From the NCBI RefSeq assembly GCF_003957295.1, contig NZ_RQPJ01000021.1, forward strand, positions 790,210 to 854,209: DNA of 64,000 nucleotides, read 5' to 3'. Source of the DNA: Arenibacter aquaticus. GTDB lineage: Bacteria; Bacteroidota; Bacteroidia; Flavobacteriales; Flavobacteriaceae. How positions within the stretch are numbered: the first letter of the stretch is position 1; each line of letters begins with the position of its first letter. The position numbers and the translations under genes were made by a program. Below, one piece after another: positions 51,978 through 60,973 of this stretch. The notes beneath the pieces are model-generated. The model made no database searches, had not been told where the DNA came from, and saw nothing but the letters and a program-made list of their open reading frames with translations.

Positions 51978-52292
51978 AATTATATTCTTTTTAAATTATT
52001 TATTACCTCAAAAGTAATGCAATTGCCACATTTAATGAAGTCAGGGCTATTGATAGTATTTATAACCGAATAATATTATATAATTATGAAATGTTGGTAG
52101 TTTACAATTGGAACAATTCTTGATATGATATTTAAAGTTTTGAGAAAAAATACAAATAAGTGAACATTATTTTATGCTTATAACATAGTATTTCTTAAAA
52201 AATTATGAAAAGAATAACATATTTTCTTACAGATAATTATAGGACTAAACTAAATTTAACCTAATTCTAGACCATTAACTAAACCACCTATC
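51978..52292. other. Intergenic region, 315 bp, divergent promoters
   Basis: Very AT-rich spacer between dps (minus) and the adaptor gene (plus). It contains an exact minus-strand -7 box for dps and TAAATTTA near 52250 as a loose match for the plus-strand gene. No open frame is evident. Confidence 0.5.
52009..52016 (-). promoter_or_regulatory. Bacteroidota -7 promoter box for dps
   Basis: The minus strand reads TACTTTTG, an exact TAnnTTTG match, 32 bp before the dps ATG. No TTG is found at the standard -33 spacing, which suggests a promoter dependent on an activator such as OxyR. Confidence 0.5.
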
Positions 52293-53537
52293 ATGAGTAA
52301 AAAGAAGCTATTGCTCTCTGGTATTCCTATTGTACTTATTCTTCTTGGATATACCTTGTTCGGAAACAATTCCGATGAAGATGTGGCCATTACCACTAAG
52401 GTAGTCAAAGGCCAATTTACCAGTGAGGTAATTATCTCTGGGGAGGCCCAATCCACAAGCTTAAAAAAAATAAACGGTCCCAATGACATTCGCAAGTTTA
52501 AGCTAAGGGACGTAAAGATCCAGGATTTAATACCAGAGGGATCGGTTGTAAAGAAAGGGGACTATGTAGGTAGATTGGACCCTTCAGAAGTAAATGAACA
52601 AATCATTGATGCCCAATTAAATTTGGAAACAGCACAATCCAAATACACCCAAGAACAACTGGATACCACCCTAACCTTGAAACAGGAGCGGACTGCTATT
52701 AAAGATTTGTTATTCGACATTGAGGAGAACAAATTGGAACTAAAACAATCTATTTATGAGCCACCGGCCACCATAAAGAAATTGGAAATAAATATTGAGC
52801 GTTTGGAGCGCGACTTAAAGGAGAAAAAGGAGGATTACAAGATAAAGGAACAGAAAGCCATGGCCAAAATGGTTGAGGTAGGCACGGAAGTCTCCAAAAT
52901 AAAGAAAACACTTGAAGAACTTCAAAATCTACAGAAATCCTTCACTATTCATTCCGATGCCAATGGTATGGTAACCTACGCCAAAAACTGGGACGGTTCC
53001 AAAAGAAAAGTCGGTTCTTCAATAAGTATGTGGGATCCGGCCATTGCTACCCTACCCGATCTTAATAAAATGGAATCCAAGACCTATGCCAATGAAGTGG
53101 ATATTAGAAAAATAAAAAAAGACCTTCCTGTAATTATTGGGTTTGATGCCTTTCCGGATATAACCCTAAAAGGTACGGTAACCAATGTGGCCAATGTAGG
53201 AGAAGTGAAACGAGGTTCGGATATTAAACTTTTTCAGGTACTGGTAAACATGGACGAAAACAATCCCAATGTTAGGCCCGGAATGACCACCTCTAATCGG
53301 ATTATTATACACCAGGAAGAAAATGTCCTAATGGTTCCCCTAGAGGCTATTTTTTCACAAGATTCCATTAGCTATGTTTACGCAAAATCGGGACTTTCCA
53401 TTTCCAAAAAAGAAGTGGAAATGGGCGATTCCAATGTAGACGTGGTTATCATTAAAAAGGGGGTAGATGAAAATGAAGTGGTGTATCTAAGCAAGCCAGA
53501 AGGGCTGGAGGAAAAAAGCATTCTTTCCTTAAACTAA
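52293..53537 (+). CDS. HlyD/MacA-like periplasmic adaptor protein
   Basis: A 414-residue membrane-fusion protein. One N-terminal helix (about 4-24) anchors it. The lipoyl/barrel segments surround a long coiled-coil (about residues 100-215, ETAQSKYTQEQLDTTLTLKQE to KTLEELQNLQ). IIISGEAQSTSLKKI and VRPGMTTSNRIIIHQEENVLMVPLEAI are typical MacA/RND adaptor parts. It links an inner-membrane ABC permease to a TolC-like channel. The permease gene begins 4 bp after its stop, so the two are co-expressed. Confidence 0.9.
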   Translation: MSKKKLLLSGIPIVLILLGYTLFGNNSDEDVAITTKVVKGQFTSEVIISGEAQSTSLKKINGPNDIRKFKLRDVKIQDLIPEGSVVKKGDYVGRLDPSEVNEQIIDAQLNLETAQSKYTQEQLDTTLTLKQERTAIKDLLFDIEENKLELKQSIYEPPATIKKLEINIERLERDLKEKKEDYKIKEQKAMAKMVEVGTEVSKIKKTLEELQNLQKSFTIHSDANGMVTYAKNWDGSKRKVGSSISMWDPAIATLPDLNKMESKTYANEVDIRKIKKDLPVIIGFDAFPDITLKGTVTNVANVGEVKRGSDIKLFQVLVNMDENNPNVRPGMTTSNRIIIHQEENVLMVPLEAIFSQDSISYVYAKSGLSISKKEVEMGDSNVDVVIIKKGVDENEVVYLSKPEGLEEKSILSLN

Positions 53538-53541
53538 GCCC

Positions 53542-54912
53542 ATGATAGACAAAATACTATTAGAAAAGATCATATCCAATATCCAAGAGGCCATACGGGT
53601 AGTGATAATCAATAAGGTCAGGACCTTTTTAACGGCATTGGGAATAATATTTGGAGTAGCTGCTGTTATCACCATGCTATCTATTGGCAATGGTGCCGAG
53701 AAAGAGATTCTCTCCCAACTGGAATTGGTAGGGGTAAACAACATTGTGGTAACCCCCATACCGGATGAAGAGGATGAAAACGGTAGCGAGGAGGACGAAG
53801 GGGTCCAAGAGACCACAAGGTTTTCCAAAGGACTGGATCTATTGGATGTAAATAGCATAGCTCAAAACATTCCAACGGTAAGGGCTATTAGTCCAGAAAT
53901 AATTTTGGAAACCTATGTCATAAAAAAAGGCAGGCAAAATTCGGTAAAACTTATTGGGGTCACCAATTCCTTTTTCAAGACCTCGAACATTCACATTGGC
54001 AAAGGCAATCTCTTTTCCAAAGAACACACAAAAAACGCTGCTGCAGTCTGTATTATTGGTGAAAAAGTAGAAAAGAAATTATTCCCTGGCGAGAGTGCCG
54101 TAGGGAAACAGATCAAGGTAAAGGATGTTTGGCTAAAAGTAATAGGTATAATAGAAGAAAAACTTATTTCTGATAAGGCCCAGGAAAATTTAGGTATTAG
54201 GGATTTAAATCAGGATATCTATATCCCGGTAAAAACCTTCCTGACACGATATAAGGATAGAAAAATTATTTCAGATGTGCCGATAGATTACAGTGGAGGC
54301 GGCGTAATCATCGTAAGTGGTGCCAACAACGGACCAAAAAAAAGAATTCCCAGGGGCAACTACCATCAATTGGACCGCTTAACCGTTCAGGTTAACAATT
54401 CCAATGAACTAAAGGCTACGGCAGAAGTACTGAGCAAACTTCTTAAACGAAAACACAATGACGTCTTGGATTTTGAAATTACCATACCCATTCATTTGTT
54501 GAAACAACAACAAAAGACCAAACAGATTTTTAATATAGTGCTTAGTGTCATAGCCGGGATATCACTTTTAATAGGAGGTATTGGTATTATGAACATAATG
54601 CTGGCATCGGTTTTGGAGCGTACCAAAGAGATAGGGATCATGAGGGCCATAGGAGCTACCAAACAAGATGTTATTCTTCAGTTTTTATCTGAGTCGGTCC
54701 TAATTAGTCTAGCAGGAGGAATAATTGGAATTATACTGGGAATCATAGCGTCCTATGCCCTGGAGTTCACCACAGGGATAGAGACTATCCTTTCCTTAAA
54801 TTCAATTATACTGTCCTTTTTTGTGGCCACCCTAATAGGGCTACTATTTGGAGTACTGCCAGCTAAATCCGCTGCTAACAAAAACCCAATTGAGGCCATT
54901 AGACGCGAATAA
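53542..54912 (+). CDS. MacB-like ABC transporter permease (FtsX domain), no ATPase domain
   Basis: A 456-residue protein with one N-terminal transmembrane helix (VRTFLTALGIIFGVAAVITMLSIGNGAEKEI), a large periplasmic MacB-type domain (about 60-330) and three C-terminal helices ending in GLLFGVLPAKSAANKNPIEAIRRE. This is the membrane half of MacB; the ABC ATPase is neither fused nor encoded beside it. An acidic insert (DEEDENGSEEDEG, about residues 75-87) follows the first domain strand. Such permeases act as mechanotransmission devices that expel peptides or toxins through TolC rather than as classical importers. Confidence 0.9.
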   Translation: MIDKILLEKIISNIQEAIRVVIINKVRTFLTALGIIFGVAAVITMLSIGNGAEKEILSQLELVGVNNIVVTPIPDEEDENGSEEDEGVQETTRFSKGLDLLDVNSIAQNIPTVRAISPEIILETYVIKKGRQNSVKLIGVTNSFFKTSNIHIGKGNLFSKEHTKNAAAVCIIGEKVEKKLFPGESAVGKQIKVKDVWLKVIGIIEEKLISDKAQENLGIRDLNQDIYIPVKTFLTRYKDRKIISDVPIDYSGGGVIIVSGANNGPKKRIPRGNYHQLDRLTVQVNNSNELKATAEVLSKLLKRKHNDVLDFEITIPIHLLKQQQKTKQIFNIVLSVIAGISLLIGGIGIMNIMLASVLERTKEIGIMRAIGATKQDVILQFLSESVLISLAGGIIGIILGIIASYALEFTTGIETILSLNSIILSFFVATLIGLLFGVLPAKSAANKNPIEAIRRE

Positions 54913-54969
54913 AAAATAAATAAACAACGTATTTGTATTCCCCCACTATACCAATTAAAATAGTAGAGA

Positions 54970-56430
54970 ATGAAAAAATGCATTTTGCTCATATTTCTTA
55001 GTGCCCCACTCCTTATTTTGGGTCAATCCAAAAAACTAAAACTTTCAGAAGCCATAAAAATGGCAAAAAAAAATTCTCCGGAATACAAAGCTGTACTTAA
55101 CCTTTCGCAGGGAAGCTATTGGAGATACAGGACCTATATGGCCGAGTTTCTACCTCAGTTTAGGTTAACGGCCACCTTGCCCAATTATTCAAATTCCATC
55201 ACGAGAATAACCAATGATGAAGGCCAGGACATTTTTGTAAACCAAAACCAATCCAGAATAGATGGCCAACTATCCGTTGACCAGCGAGTAGGTTTCACAG
55301 GGGGCATACTTTCCCTTAATTCGGAGATTCAAAGGATTGATCGTTACGGCAGTGTGGAAACCAGCAATTATTCCTTGACCCCACTATCCCTAAACTATTA
55401 TCAAAACTCCTTGTTTTATAATCCTTATAAATGGGACAAAAAGATAGAGCCCTTAAAATACGAGGAGTCCAAGCGGGAATATATAGAAAGAATGGAAGAA
55501 ATAGCTCTTAGTAGTTGCCGACTCTATTTTGGGCTTTTAACTGCACAAATGCGGTTGAAAAATGCGGTAAACAACCTATCTACCCAAGATACACTATTAC
55601 AAATTGCAAAGGGAAGGTTTGAAATTGGAAAAATAGCGGAAAACGAGTTGCTACAGATGGAACTTGGACATTTAAATTCCCAAAACCAAGTAACTACCAA
55701 TACAATCTTGCTTAAAAAAACTTCACAAGATCTAGCCCGTTATCTAGAATTGCCAACGGAAGATATTGAACTGGAAATTCCAGAAAAACTAGTGGAATTT
55801 GAAGTAAGCCTGGAAACGGCATTGGACGAGGCCGCCACCAATAGAAAATCTGTTATCGAATTCAGACGAAGGCGTCTGGAAGCAGAAAAGAATCTGGCAC
55901 AGATAAAGGGTAGCAATAGACTGGAAATAAGCGTAAGTGCCAATTTTGGCCTAAACAAACGAGCAGAAGATTATGATTCCCTTTTTCAAGATTATGATAG
56001 ACAGCAAAATGTTTCTGTGAGATTGGGCATTCCAATTTTTGACTGGGGGGTCTCCAAATCCAAAGTAAAAATGGGCGAGGCCGATCTAGGTCTGGTAGAA
56101 ACCAATATAGAACAGGAACAACAGGCATTTGAACAGGAGATCTTCCTGCACATCCTTAATTGGTCCAGTAAGCGCGATTTCCTTGCAACTTCAGAAAAGG
56201 CAAAAGAGATAGCCGTAAAGCGATATGAGATTACCAAAGAACGTTATATTCTGGGCAAAATAACGATAACCGATTTAAATCTGGCCCAACAAGAAAAAGA
56301 CAAGGCAGAAATTGAATATTTAAACAGCCTGGAAGATTTTTGGATAGATTATTATACGCTCCGAAAATTAACCCTATATGATTTTATAAATGACGAAAAA
56401 ATTGAAGCCGAAAACCTTATATTTGATTAA
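54970..56430 (+). CDS. TolC-family outer-membrane efflux protein
   Basis: A 486-residue outer-membrane factor with a signal peptide ending in LILGQ. Features are the N-terminal LKLSEAIKMAKKNSPEYKAV, two long helical repeat stretches (about 165-275 and 385-470) and short barrel strands near RIDGQLSVDQRVGFTGGILS and VSVRLGIPIFDWG. The C-terminal KERYILGKITITDLNLAQQEKDKA is the usual TolC repeat end. It follows the permease by 57 bp and completes a tripartite exporter except for the ATPase. Confidence 0.9.
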   Translation: MKKCILLIFLSAPLLILGQSKKLKLSEAIKMAKKNSPEYKAVLNLSQGSYWRYRTYMAEFLPQFRLTATLPNYSNSITRITNDEGQDIFVNQNQSRIDGQLSVDQRVGFTGGILSLNSEIQRIDRYGSVETSNYSLTPLSLNYYQNSLFYNPYKWDKKIEPLKYEESKREYIERMEEIALSSCRLYFGLLTAQMRLKNAVNNLSTQDTLLQIAKGRFEIGKIAENELLQMELGHLNSQNQVTTNTILLKKTSQDLARYLELPTEDIELEIPEKLVEFEVSLETALDEAATNRKSVIEFRRRRLEAEKNLAQIKGSNRLEISVSANFGLNKRAEDYDSLFQDYDRQQNVSVRLGIPIFDWGVSKSKVKMGEADLGLVETNIEQEQQAFEQEIFLHILNWSSKRDFLATSEKAKEIAVKRYEITKERYILGKITITDLNLAQQEKDKAEIEYLNSLEDFWIDYYTLRKLTLYDFINDEKIEAENLIFD

Positions 56431-56566
56431 GTTTCTATTAGCTAAGGTTTTCCATAAAACTTTATTTCCACGCTTATAAAATTTTGGACGGTTTTAATAA
56501 GTATGGCCAATAGAAAGCTATTTTTGTTCTTAGTTTTTATAATTTTATCGCCTTAAAGGATACCTC

Positions 56567-57505
56567 ATGACCATTACACAATTGCAATATGTGCTTGCCG
56601 TAGCAGAATACCAAAATTTCACCTTGGCGGCCGAAAAAAGTTTTGTTACACAACCTACCTTAAGTATGCAGGTACAAAAATTGGAGGATGAATTGGACAT
56701 ATTGATCTTTGATAGAAGTAAAAAGCCCATTAGTATAACCGAAGTAGGTTCCAAGATAGTATCACAAGCCAAAAATATTGTAAATGAGGCCAACCGAATA
56801 AAAGATATTGTTGACCAGGAGAAGGGTTTTATAGGAGGGGAATATACCTTGGGCATTATACCCACTATAATGCCTACCCTATTACCTATGTTCCTAAGGA
56901 CCTTTATAAAAAGATACCCAAAGGTAAATCTGATCATAAAGGAACAGAATACCGAAAGTCTTATCCGCAACCTGCAGGACGGCCATATAGACGCTGCAAT
57001 TGCTGCTACCCCCTTAGAAATAGAATTTATAAAAGAACGTCCACTGTACTACGAACCCTTTGTTGGATATGTACCGCAGAACCACAGATTGGGGCAGTTA
57101 TCAGAATTAACACCCGCAGATATGGACATCACAGATGTGTTACTTCTAAAGGACGGTCATTGTTTTAGGGAGGGGGTCATAAATTTATGCAACGCTTCAA
57201 AAGAGTATTCAGAAGAACATTTTCAATTGCAGAGTGGTAGTTTTGAAACGCTGATCAACCTATCCAATGAGGGCTTGGGCATGACCCTTCTTCCTTTCTT
57301 GAATACATTGGAATTGGATGAAAAGAAGAAACAAAACTTAAAGTTTTTTAAGAAACCGTCCCCCGCCAGAGAAGTAAGCCTTATACACCATAAGAGCGAG
57401 CTTAAAATCCAAATTACGGAAGCCCTTCACGATGTAATAGCAGGGGTAGTTAGAGGGGCTATAGCCTTTCAGGATGTAAAGATTATTAGTCCTCTAAATA
57501 AGTAA
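56567..57505 (+). CDS. oxyR: Hydrogen-peroxide sensing LysR-type regulator OxyR
   Basis: A 312-residue LysR-type regulator. The N-terminal helix-turn-helix is TLAAEKSFVTQPTLSMQVQKLEDEL. The sensing domain keeps both redox cysteines: DGHCFREGVINLC places Cys199 and Cys208 at exactly the spacing and numbering of E. coli OxyR, so disulphide formation with H2O2 is expected. It should activate antioxidant genes; dps at 51498-51977 is the nearest candidate. It is convergent with a small lipoprotein gene, with only 3 bp between stop codons. Confidence 0.94.
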   Translation: MTITQLQYVLAVAEYQNFTLAAEKSFVTQPTLSMQVQKLEDELDILIFDRSKKPISITEVGSKIVSQAKNIVNEANRIKDIVDQEKGFIGGEYTLGIIPTIMPTLLPMFLRTFIKRYPKVNLIIKEQNTESLIRNLQDGHIDAAIAATPLEIEFIKERPLYYEPFVGYVPQNHRLGQLSELTPADMDITDVLLLKDGHCFREGVINLCNASKEYSEEHFQLQSGSFETLINLSNEGLGMTLLPFLNTLELDEKKKQNLKFFKKPSPAREVSLIHHKSELKIQITEALHDVIAGVVRGAIAFQDVKIISPLNK

Positions 57506-57508
57506 AGG

Positions 57509-57904
57509 TTATTCTAATTTTCGGTATCTATAGGAGCACTCTTCAATGCACCCTACATTGGCAAGGATGAGTCGGTCATCGGAAAAATTCATACGGAAAT
57601 TGGCTTCCATAGAATTTCCGTTACAAACATACCTCAAAGATAGGATGCCTTCATCGGTACTGTATATACCATTAACACTGCCTCCGCATGCCTTCGCTGT
57701 ATCCGAGTAAGATCCGTTGCTCCTAAATTCAATAATGGCACCATTGCTTACCAAGGTCCAGTCCTCAACAATACCACCTGGGCTAATCTTGGTTGCTTCC
57801 AACTGCCATTTTCCATGAAGGTTATTGTCAACAGCCGGTAAGGTTTCATCATCCTTTCCACAGCCAAAGAAGAAAAAGACAAACGCGTAGGTTAAATATT
57901 TCAT
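57509..57904 (-). CDS. Small lipocalin-like lipoprotein
   Basis: A 131-residue lipoprotein with lipobox FFGC (Cys15). The mature part starts LHGKWQLEATKISPGGIVEDW and continues with IIEFRSNGSYSDTAKACGG, DEGILSLRYVCNGN and FSDDRLILANVGCIEECSYRYRKLE. The GKWQL start and the strand pattern match short lipocalin-like domains common in Bacteroidota lipoproteins. Five further cysteines probably form disulphides. Function unknown; convergent with oxyR. Confidence 0.75.
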   Translation of the reverse strand: MKYLTYAFVFFFFGCGKDDETLPAVDNNLHGKWQLEATKISPGGIVEDWTLVSNGAIIEFRSNGSYSDTAKACGGSVNGIYSTDEGILSLRYVCNGNSMEANFRMNFSDDRLILANVGCIEECSYRYRKLE

Positions 57905-58023
57905 TATTTGTAGTAATTATTATACCTCTATATACGATTCAAATTAGCAAAATGGTTGCTTTTTAAGTATAACAATTATCAAAAACATAGTTCCTACCCC
58001 AATAAAAAAAACATAAATATATA

Positions 58024-58050
58024 AAAAGCCACCTTTTAAAAGGCGGCTTA
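58024..58050 (-). terminator. Terminator hairpin after the 65-residue gene
   Basis: AAGCC-A-CCTT and AAGG-C-GGCTT form a stem with one mismatch around TTAA-type sequence. It lies 8 bp beyond the stop of the small minus-strand gene and reads into a T-rich stretch on that strand. Confidence 0.6.
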
Positions 58051-58057
58051 TCTATAA

Positions 58058-58255
58058 TTATGCTTTAAGGTAAAGTAAACTTTGTTTTAATTCTGGCTTG
58101 TCAAAAATAAACTGTTGTAACCAGAGTTTTAATTCTTCTATTTCGAATGGTAATAGTCTTGTTACTGCTTTTTCTAGTTCCTTGCAAAATAACTTTGTAT
58201 CAAAACTAACCTTTTGCAGTACGGTTTTGGTGTACTCTAACATAGCTCTTGCCAT
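58058..58255 (-). CDS. Small conserved-looking protein of 65 residues, unknown function
   Basis: MARAMLEYTKTVLQKVSF begins a short, helical, cytoplasmic protein with LFCKELEKAVTRLLPFEIEEL and a final LKLWLQQF. From memory, very similar short proteins are widespread in Flavobacteriia; this is unverified. A terminator follows it directly and no other gene shares its unit, which supports a real gene. There is no hint of function. Confidence 0.75.
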   Translation of the reverse strand: MARAMLEYTKTVLQKVSFDTKLFCKELEKAVTRLLPFEIEELKLWLQQFIFDKPELKQSLLYLKA

Positions 58256-58345
58256 ATTTCAAAATATTTTTAGGTTGCTTGGACTAAGATAACCAATAAA
58301 AGGTATATATTATTGTCGATTATCCGTTAAATAATAGATAAAAGG

Positions 58346-59680
58346 ATGTTAAAGTCGATGAACGCAGTCTTTCCTATAGTTTCCAGTACCCTTAAAACGC
58401 TAATACACAGTCTAATAATTCTTGGGATTATACTGAGTTTTATAAACTGTAGCAGCATAAAGAACAAACATTTACAAAAAACGTTACACAAACAGCTGCA
58501 TTCCGGGACAACCAATGATTATTTTCAGGGTATTATGATATATGATCCACAAAACAAGGACACCGTTTACCATGTTAACTCCAATAAATATTTTACCCCT
58601 GCCAGTAATACCAAGATAATTACCTTATACTCATCCCTAAAAACCTTACCGAAAAATATCCCAGCCCTTAAATATCTCGTTAGAAATGACACTTTATTTA
58701 TGGAAGGAACAGGGGATCCTAGCCTTTTACATCCCTATTTTAGGGATAGTACCGTTTTAAAATTTGCCAAAGATTACCCCAATATTTCCCTTCATTTGAA
58801 CAATTTTAAGGAAAAAAGGTTTGGACCAGGTTGGGCTTGGGAAGATTACCACCTTTATTTTAGTCCGGAAAGAAGCGGTTTTCCCATTTATGGTAATGTA
58901 GTATCAATTTTTAAATCGGAAGAGCGGGAACAGCTCGTAATAAGTCCCCCATTATTTAAAGAAAAGGTGGTTCCCATACCCTATACTGTAAATAGGGAAC
59001 AATACAACAACACCTTTTATTTTAATACAGAACGAAAAGACACCCTAGAGAGTCCGTTTATCCTGGATAGCACCCTTATCAGGAATCTTTTGGAAAAAGC
59101 ATTGCAAAAAAAAGTGAGTCTTACCCAGCACATGCCGAAAATGGAAAAAAAATTATTGTACAGTGTACCATCTGATTCCCTATACAAAAGGATGATGTAC
59201 GAAAGCGATAATTTTTTGGCAGAGCAATTATTGATATTGGCTTCTTCCACCCTCTCAGATACTTTAAATAGTGGCAGGGCCCGGGAATATATTTTGGAAA
59301 ATTATTTATATGATTTAAAGCAACCACCACGTTGGGTAGATGGTTCCGGACTTTCACGCTATAATTTATTCACCCCGGAAACTTTTGTGTATGTACTAAA
59401 TAGGATGTACGAAGAAGTACCTAGGGAAAGATTGTTTAATCTTTTCCCAATTGGTGGTCAAACGGGTACCCTAAAAAACGGATTTAAAGGAACCGAAAAA
59501 CCTTATATCTATGCCAAAACGGGATCCTTGGGCAATAACTACTGCCTCAGCGGGTACCTGTTGACCAAGTCGGGCAAGACATTGATTTTTAGCTTTATGA
59601 ACAATCATTTTAGAATAAGTAATGAGGAGGTAAAACAACATATGCAAACTTTTCTGGAAATGGTCAGGGATAATTATTAA
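58346..59680 (+). CDS. dacB: D-alanyl-D-alanine carboxypeptidase/endopeptidase (PBP4, peptidase S13)
   Basis: A 444-residue penicillin-binding protein of class C type 4. The three active-site motifs are present: SxxK as PASNTK (Ser87, Lys90), SxN as DGSGLSRYN, and KTG as YAKTGSLGN. A lipoprotein-like signal with IINC-type box (Cys35) may anchor it in a membrane. It trims peptidoglycan stem peptides or cuts cross-links in the periplasm. It begins at an ATG preceded by AAAGG. It is convergent with the MsrA gene, with one base between stops. Confidence 0.9.
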   Translation: MLKSMNAVFPIVSSTLKTLIHSLIILGIILSFINCSSIKNKHLQKTLHKQLHSGTTNDYFQGIMIYDPQNKDTVYHVNSNKYFTPASNTKIITLYSSLKTLPKNIPALKYLVRNDTLFMEGTGDPSLLHPYFRDSTVLKFAKDYPNISLHLNNFKEKRFGPGWAWEDYHLYFSPERSGFPIYGNVVSIFKSEEREQLVISPPLFKEKVVPIPYTVNREQYNNTFYFNTERKDTLESPFILDSTLIRNLLEKALQKKVSLTQHMPKMEKKLLYSVPSDSLYKRMMYESDNFLAEQLLILASSTLSDTLNSGRAREYILENYLYDLKQPPRWVDGSGLSRYNLFTPETFVYVLNRMYEEVPRERLFNLFPIGGQTGTLKNGFKGTEKPYIYAKTGSLGNNYCLSGYLLTKSGKTLIFSFMNNHFRISNEEVKQHMQTFLEMVRDNY

Positions 59681-59681
59681 A

Positions 59682-60185
59682 CTAAAGCTTTTCCTTATCT
59701 ACCAAAGCTTCAAATTTATGAACTAGCAACTGCAGCTTAGGTGATATATAAGCCTCACAAAAAGGCTTCTTGGGGTTGGAATAATAATAGTTCTGAAATT
59801 GTGCTTCCGAAGGTTTGAATGCAACAAACGGTAAGACTTGTGTTACCAATTTATTATTAAATTCTCCTTGGTAGTTTTCCAAGGCTTTTGTACTTATTTC
59901 TTTATCTCTCTGATTGTATACATATATGGCGGAACGGTATTTACGTCTCATTGAATGAGCCGAAGTAGCCCTATGGCTATGGAGGTGGATCAAAATCAAA
60001 TCTTCCAGTGTTACCTTATGGTTCTGGTAATGCACAACAACCGCTTCGGAAAAGTAGGATGCCTTGTCTGTAGAAGCTACAAATCCCTGCTCCACCCTTA
60101 CAACCCCTTTTATAGATTGGAATACCGCCTCGGTACACCAGTGGCATCCACCCCCGAAGGCTATTTTATTGGTTGATTCCATCAT
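59682..60185 (-). CDS. Divergent MsrA-like peptide methionine sulfoxide reductase
   Basis: A 167-residue protein with the MsrA fold. The active site GGGCFWCxE is changed to GGGCHWCTE (Cys14, His15), and other family motifs have drifted: the GxTGG segment is GFVAS, the HDPTxxxxQGxDxGxxYRS stretch is HSHRATSAHSMRRKYRS, and the EDYHQ motif is absent. The catalytic Cys is kept, but substrate handling is probably altered. A Cys near the C-terminus (KKPFCEAY) might resolve a disulphide. Either of two adjacent ATG codons may start it. It precedes (on the minus strand, follows) the nudK gene by 16 bp, suggesting one transcript. Confidence 0.8.
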   Translation of the reverse strand: MMESTNKIAFGGGCHWCTEAVFQSIKGVVRVEQGFVASTDKASYFSEAVVVHYQNHKVTLEDLILIHLHSHRATSAHSMRRKYRSAIYVYNQRDKEISTKALENYQGEFNNKLVTQVLPFVAFKPSEAQFQNYYYSNPKKPFCEAYISPKLQLLVHKFEALVDKEKL

Positions 60186-60200
60186 TTATTGGTTGTTTCA

Positions 60201-60788
60201 CTACTTAGAAAACAAGGCATTTATTTTGGCATATTGCAGCAACATAATGGTTTTGGCATCCTTAATATCCCCTTTGGCTATCATATCCAAAGCTGTTTGA
60301 AAATTTAGCTCCAATACTTCAATATTTTCGGTCTCTTCATCGGCCCCTCCCCCTTCGCCCACCTTCATCCTTTCCTCGTAACACCCAATGAAAAAGTGAA
60401 GGATTTCGGTCACCGAACCGGGCGACATATAGGACTCAAATACCTTTTCTACCTTATCCAATTTATAGCCTGTTTCTTCTTCTGCCTCCTTTCTAATACA
60501 ATCCTCCGGATGGTCTCCATCCAAAAGGCCGGCACATACTTCTATCATCATACCACTTGGGTTGCCGTTGATGTAAGTGGGCATTCTAAATTGTCTGGTT
60601 AGGATTACCGTTCCCTTCTTGGCATTGTACAATAATATAGCAGCACCATTACCCCTGTCATAGGCCTCGCGAGACTGCGATTCCCATTTACCATCCTCAC
60701 GTTGATATTCAAAAGTAATCTTTTGAAGGGTATACCAATTATCCGACAGCAGTTCCTTTTTTATATTTCTTACTTGGCCGTTCTTCAC
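60201..60788 (-). CDS. nudK: GDP-mannose pyrophosphatase NudK-like Nudix hydrolase
   Basis: A Nudix hydrolase close to E. coli NudK, which splits GDP-mannose. Shared parts are [56 protein letters not shown] and the Nudix box [22 protein letters not shown] followed by [18 protein letters not shown]. The frame is open to an ATG at 60881, but a perfect -7 box (TAAATTTG, minus strand, 60809-60816) lies inside that extension. The GTG at 60788 gives 195 residues, close to the 191 of E. coli NudK, and is preferred. The MsrA-like gene follows 16 bp later. Confidence 0.9.
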   Translation of the reverse strand: MKNGQVRNIKKELLSDNWYTLQKITFEYQREDGKWESQSREAYDRGNGAAILLYNAKKGTVILTRQFRMPTYINGNPSGMMIEVCAGLLDGDHPEDCIRKEAEEETGYKLDKVEKVFESYMSPGSVTEILHFFIGCYEERMKVGEGGGADEETENIEVLELNFQTALDMIAKGDIKDAKTIMLLQYAKINALFSK

Positions 60789-60808
60789 GTATTTATAATT
60801 TAATAGTA

Positions 60809-60816
60809 CAAATTTA
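60809..60816 (-). promoter_or_regulatory. Bacteroidota -7 promoter box for nudK
   Basis: The minus strand reads TAAATTTG, exact to TAnnTTTG, 20 bp before the GTG at 60788. Its place inside the longer frame argues for the short start. Confidence 0.5.
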
Positions 60817-60973
60817 AGGATTCTAGTTCCACTCTTTACTATAGCGGAACAAGGATAAAACAAACCCAAACTATTTTGCATAGGAGAAAATGGTTGTTGA
60901 ATTATGTATCTCCCTCCCTTGGTGAAAAATAATTTTCAACCTTTTAATTTTAAGGAAACATAAACATCAGTTT

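Noticed and set aside
52293-57505. A complete MacAB-TolC operon under OxyR
   Set aside because: The ATPase is missing and oxyR has its own upstream spacer; no evidence joins it to the exporter transcript.
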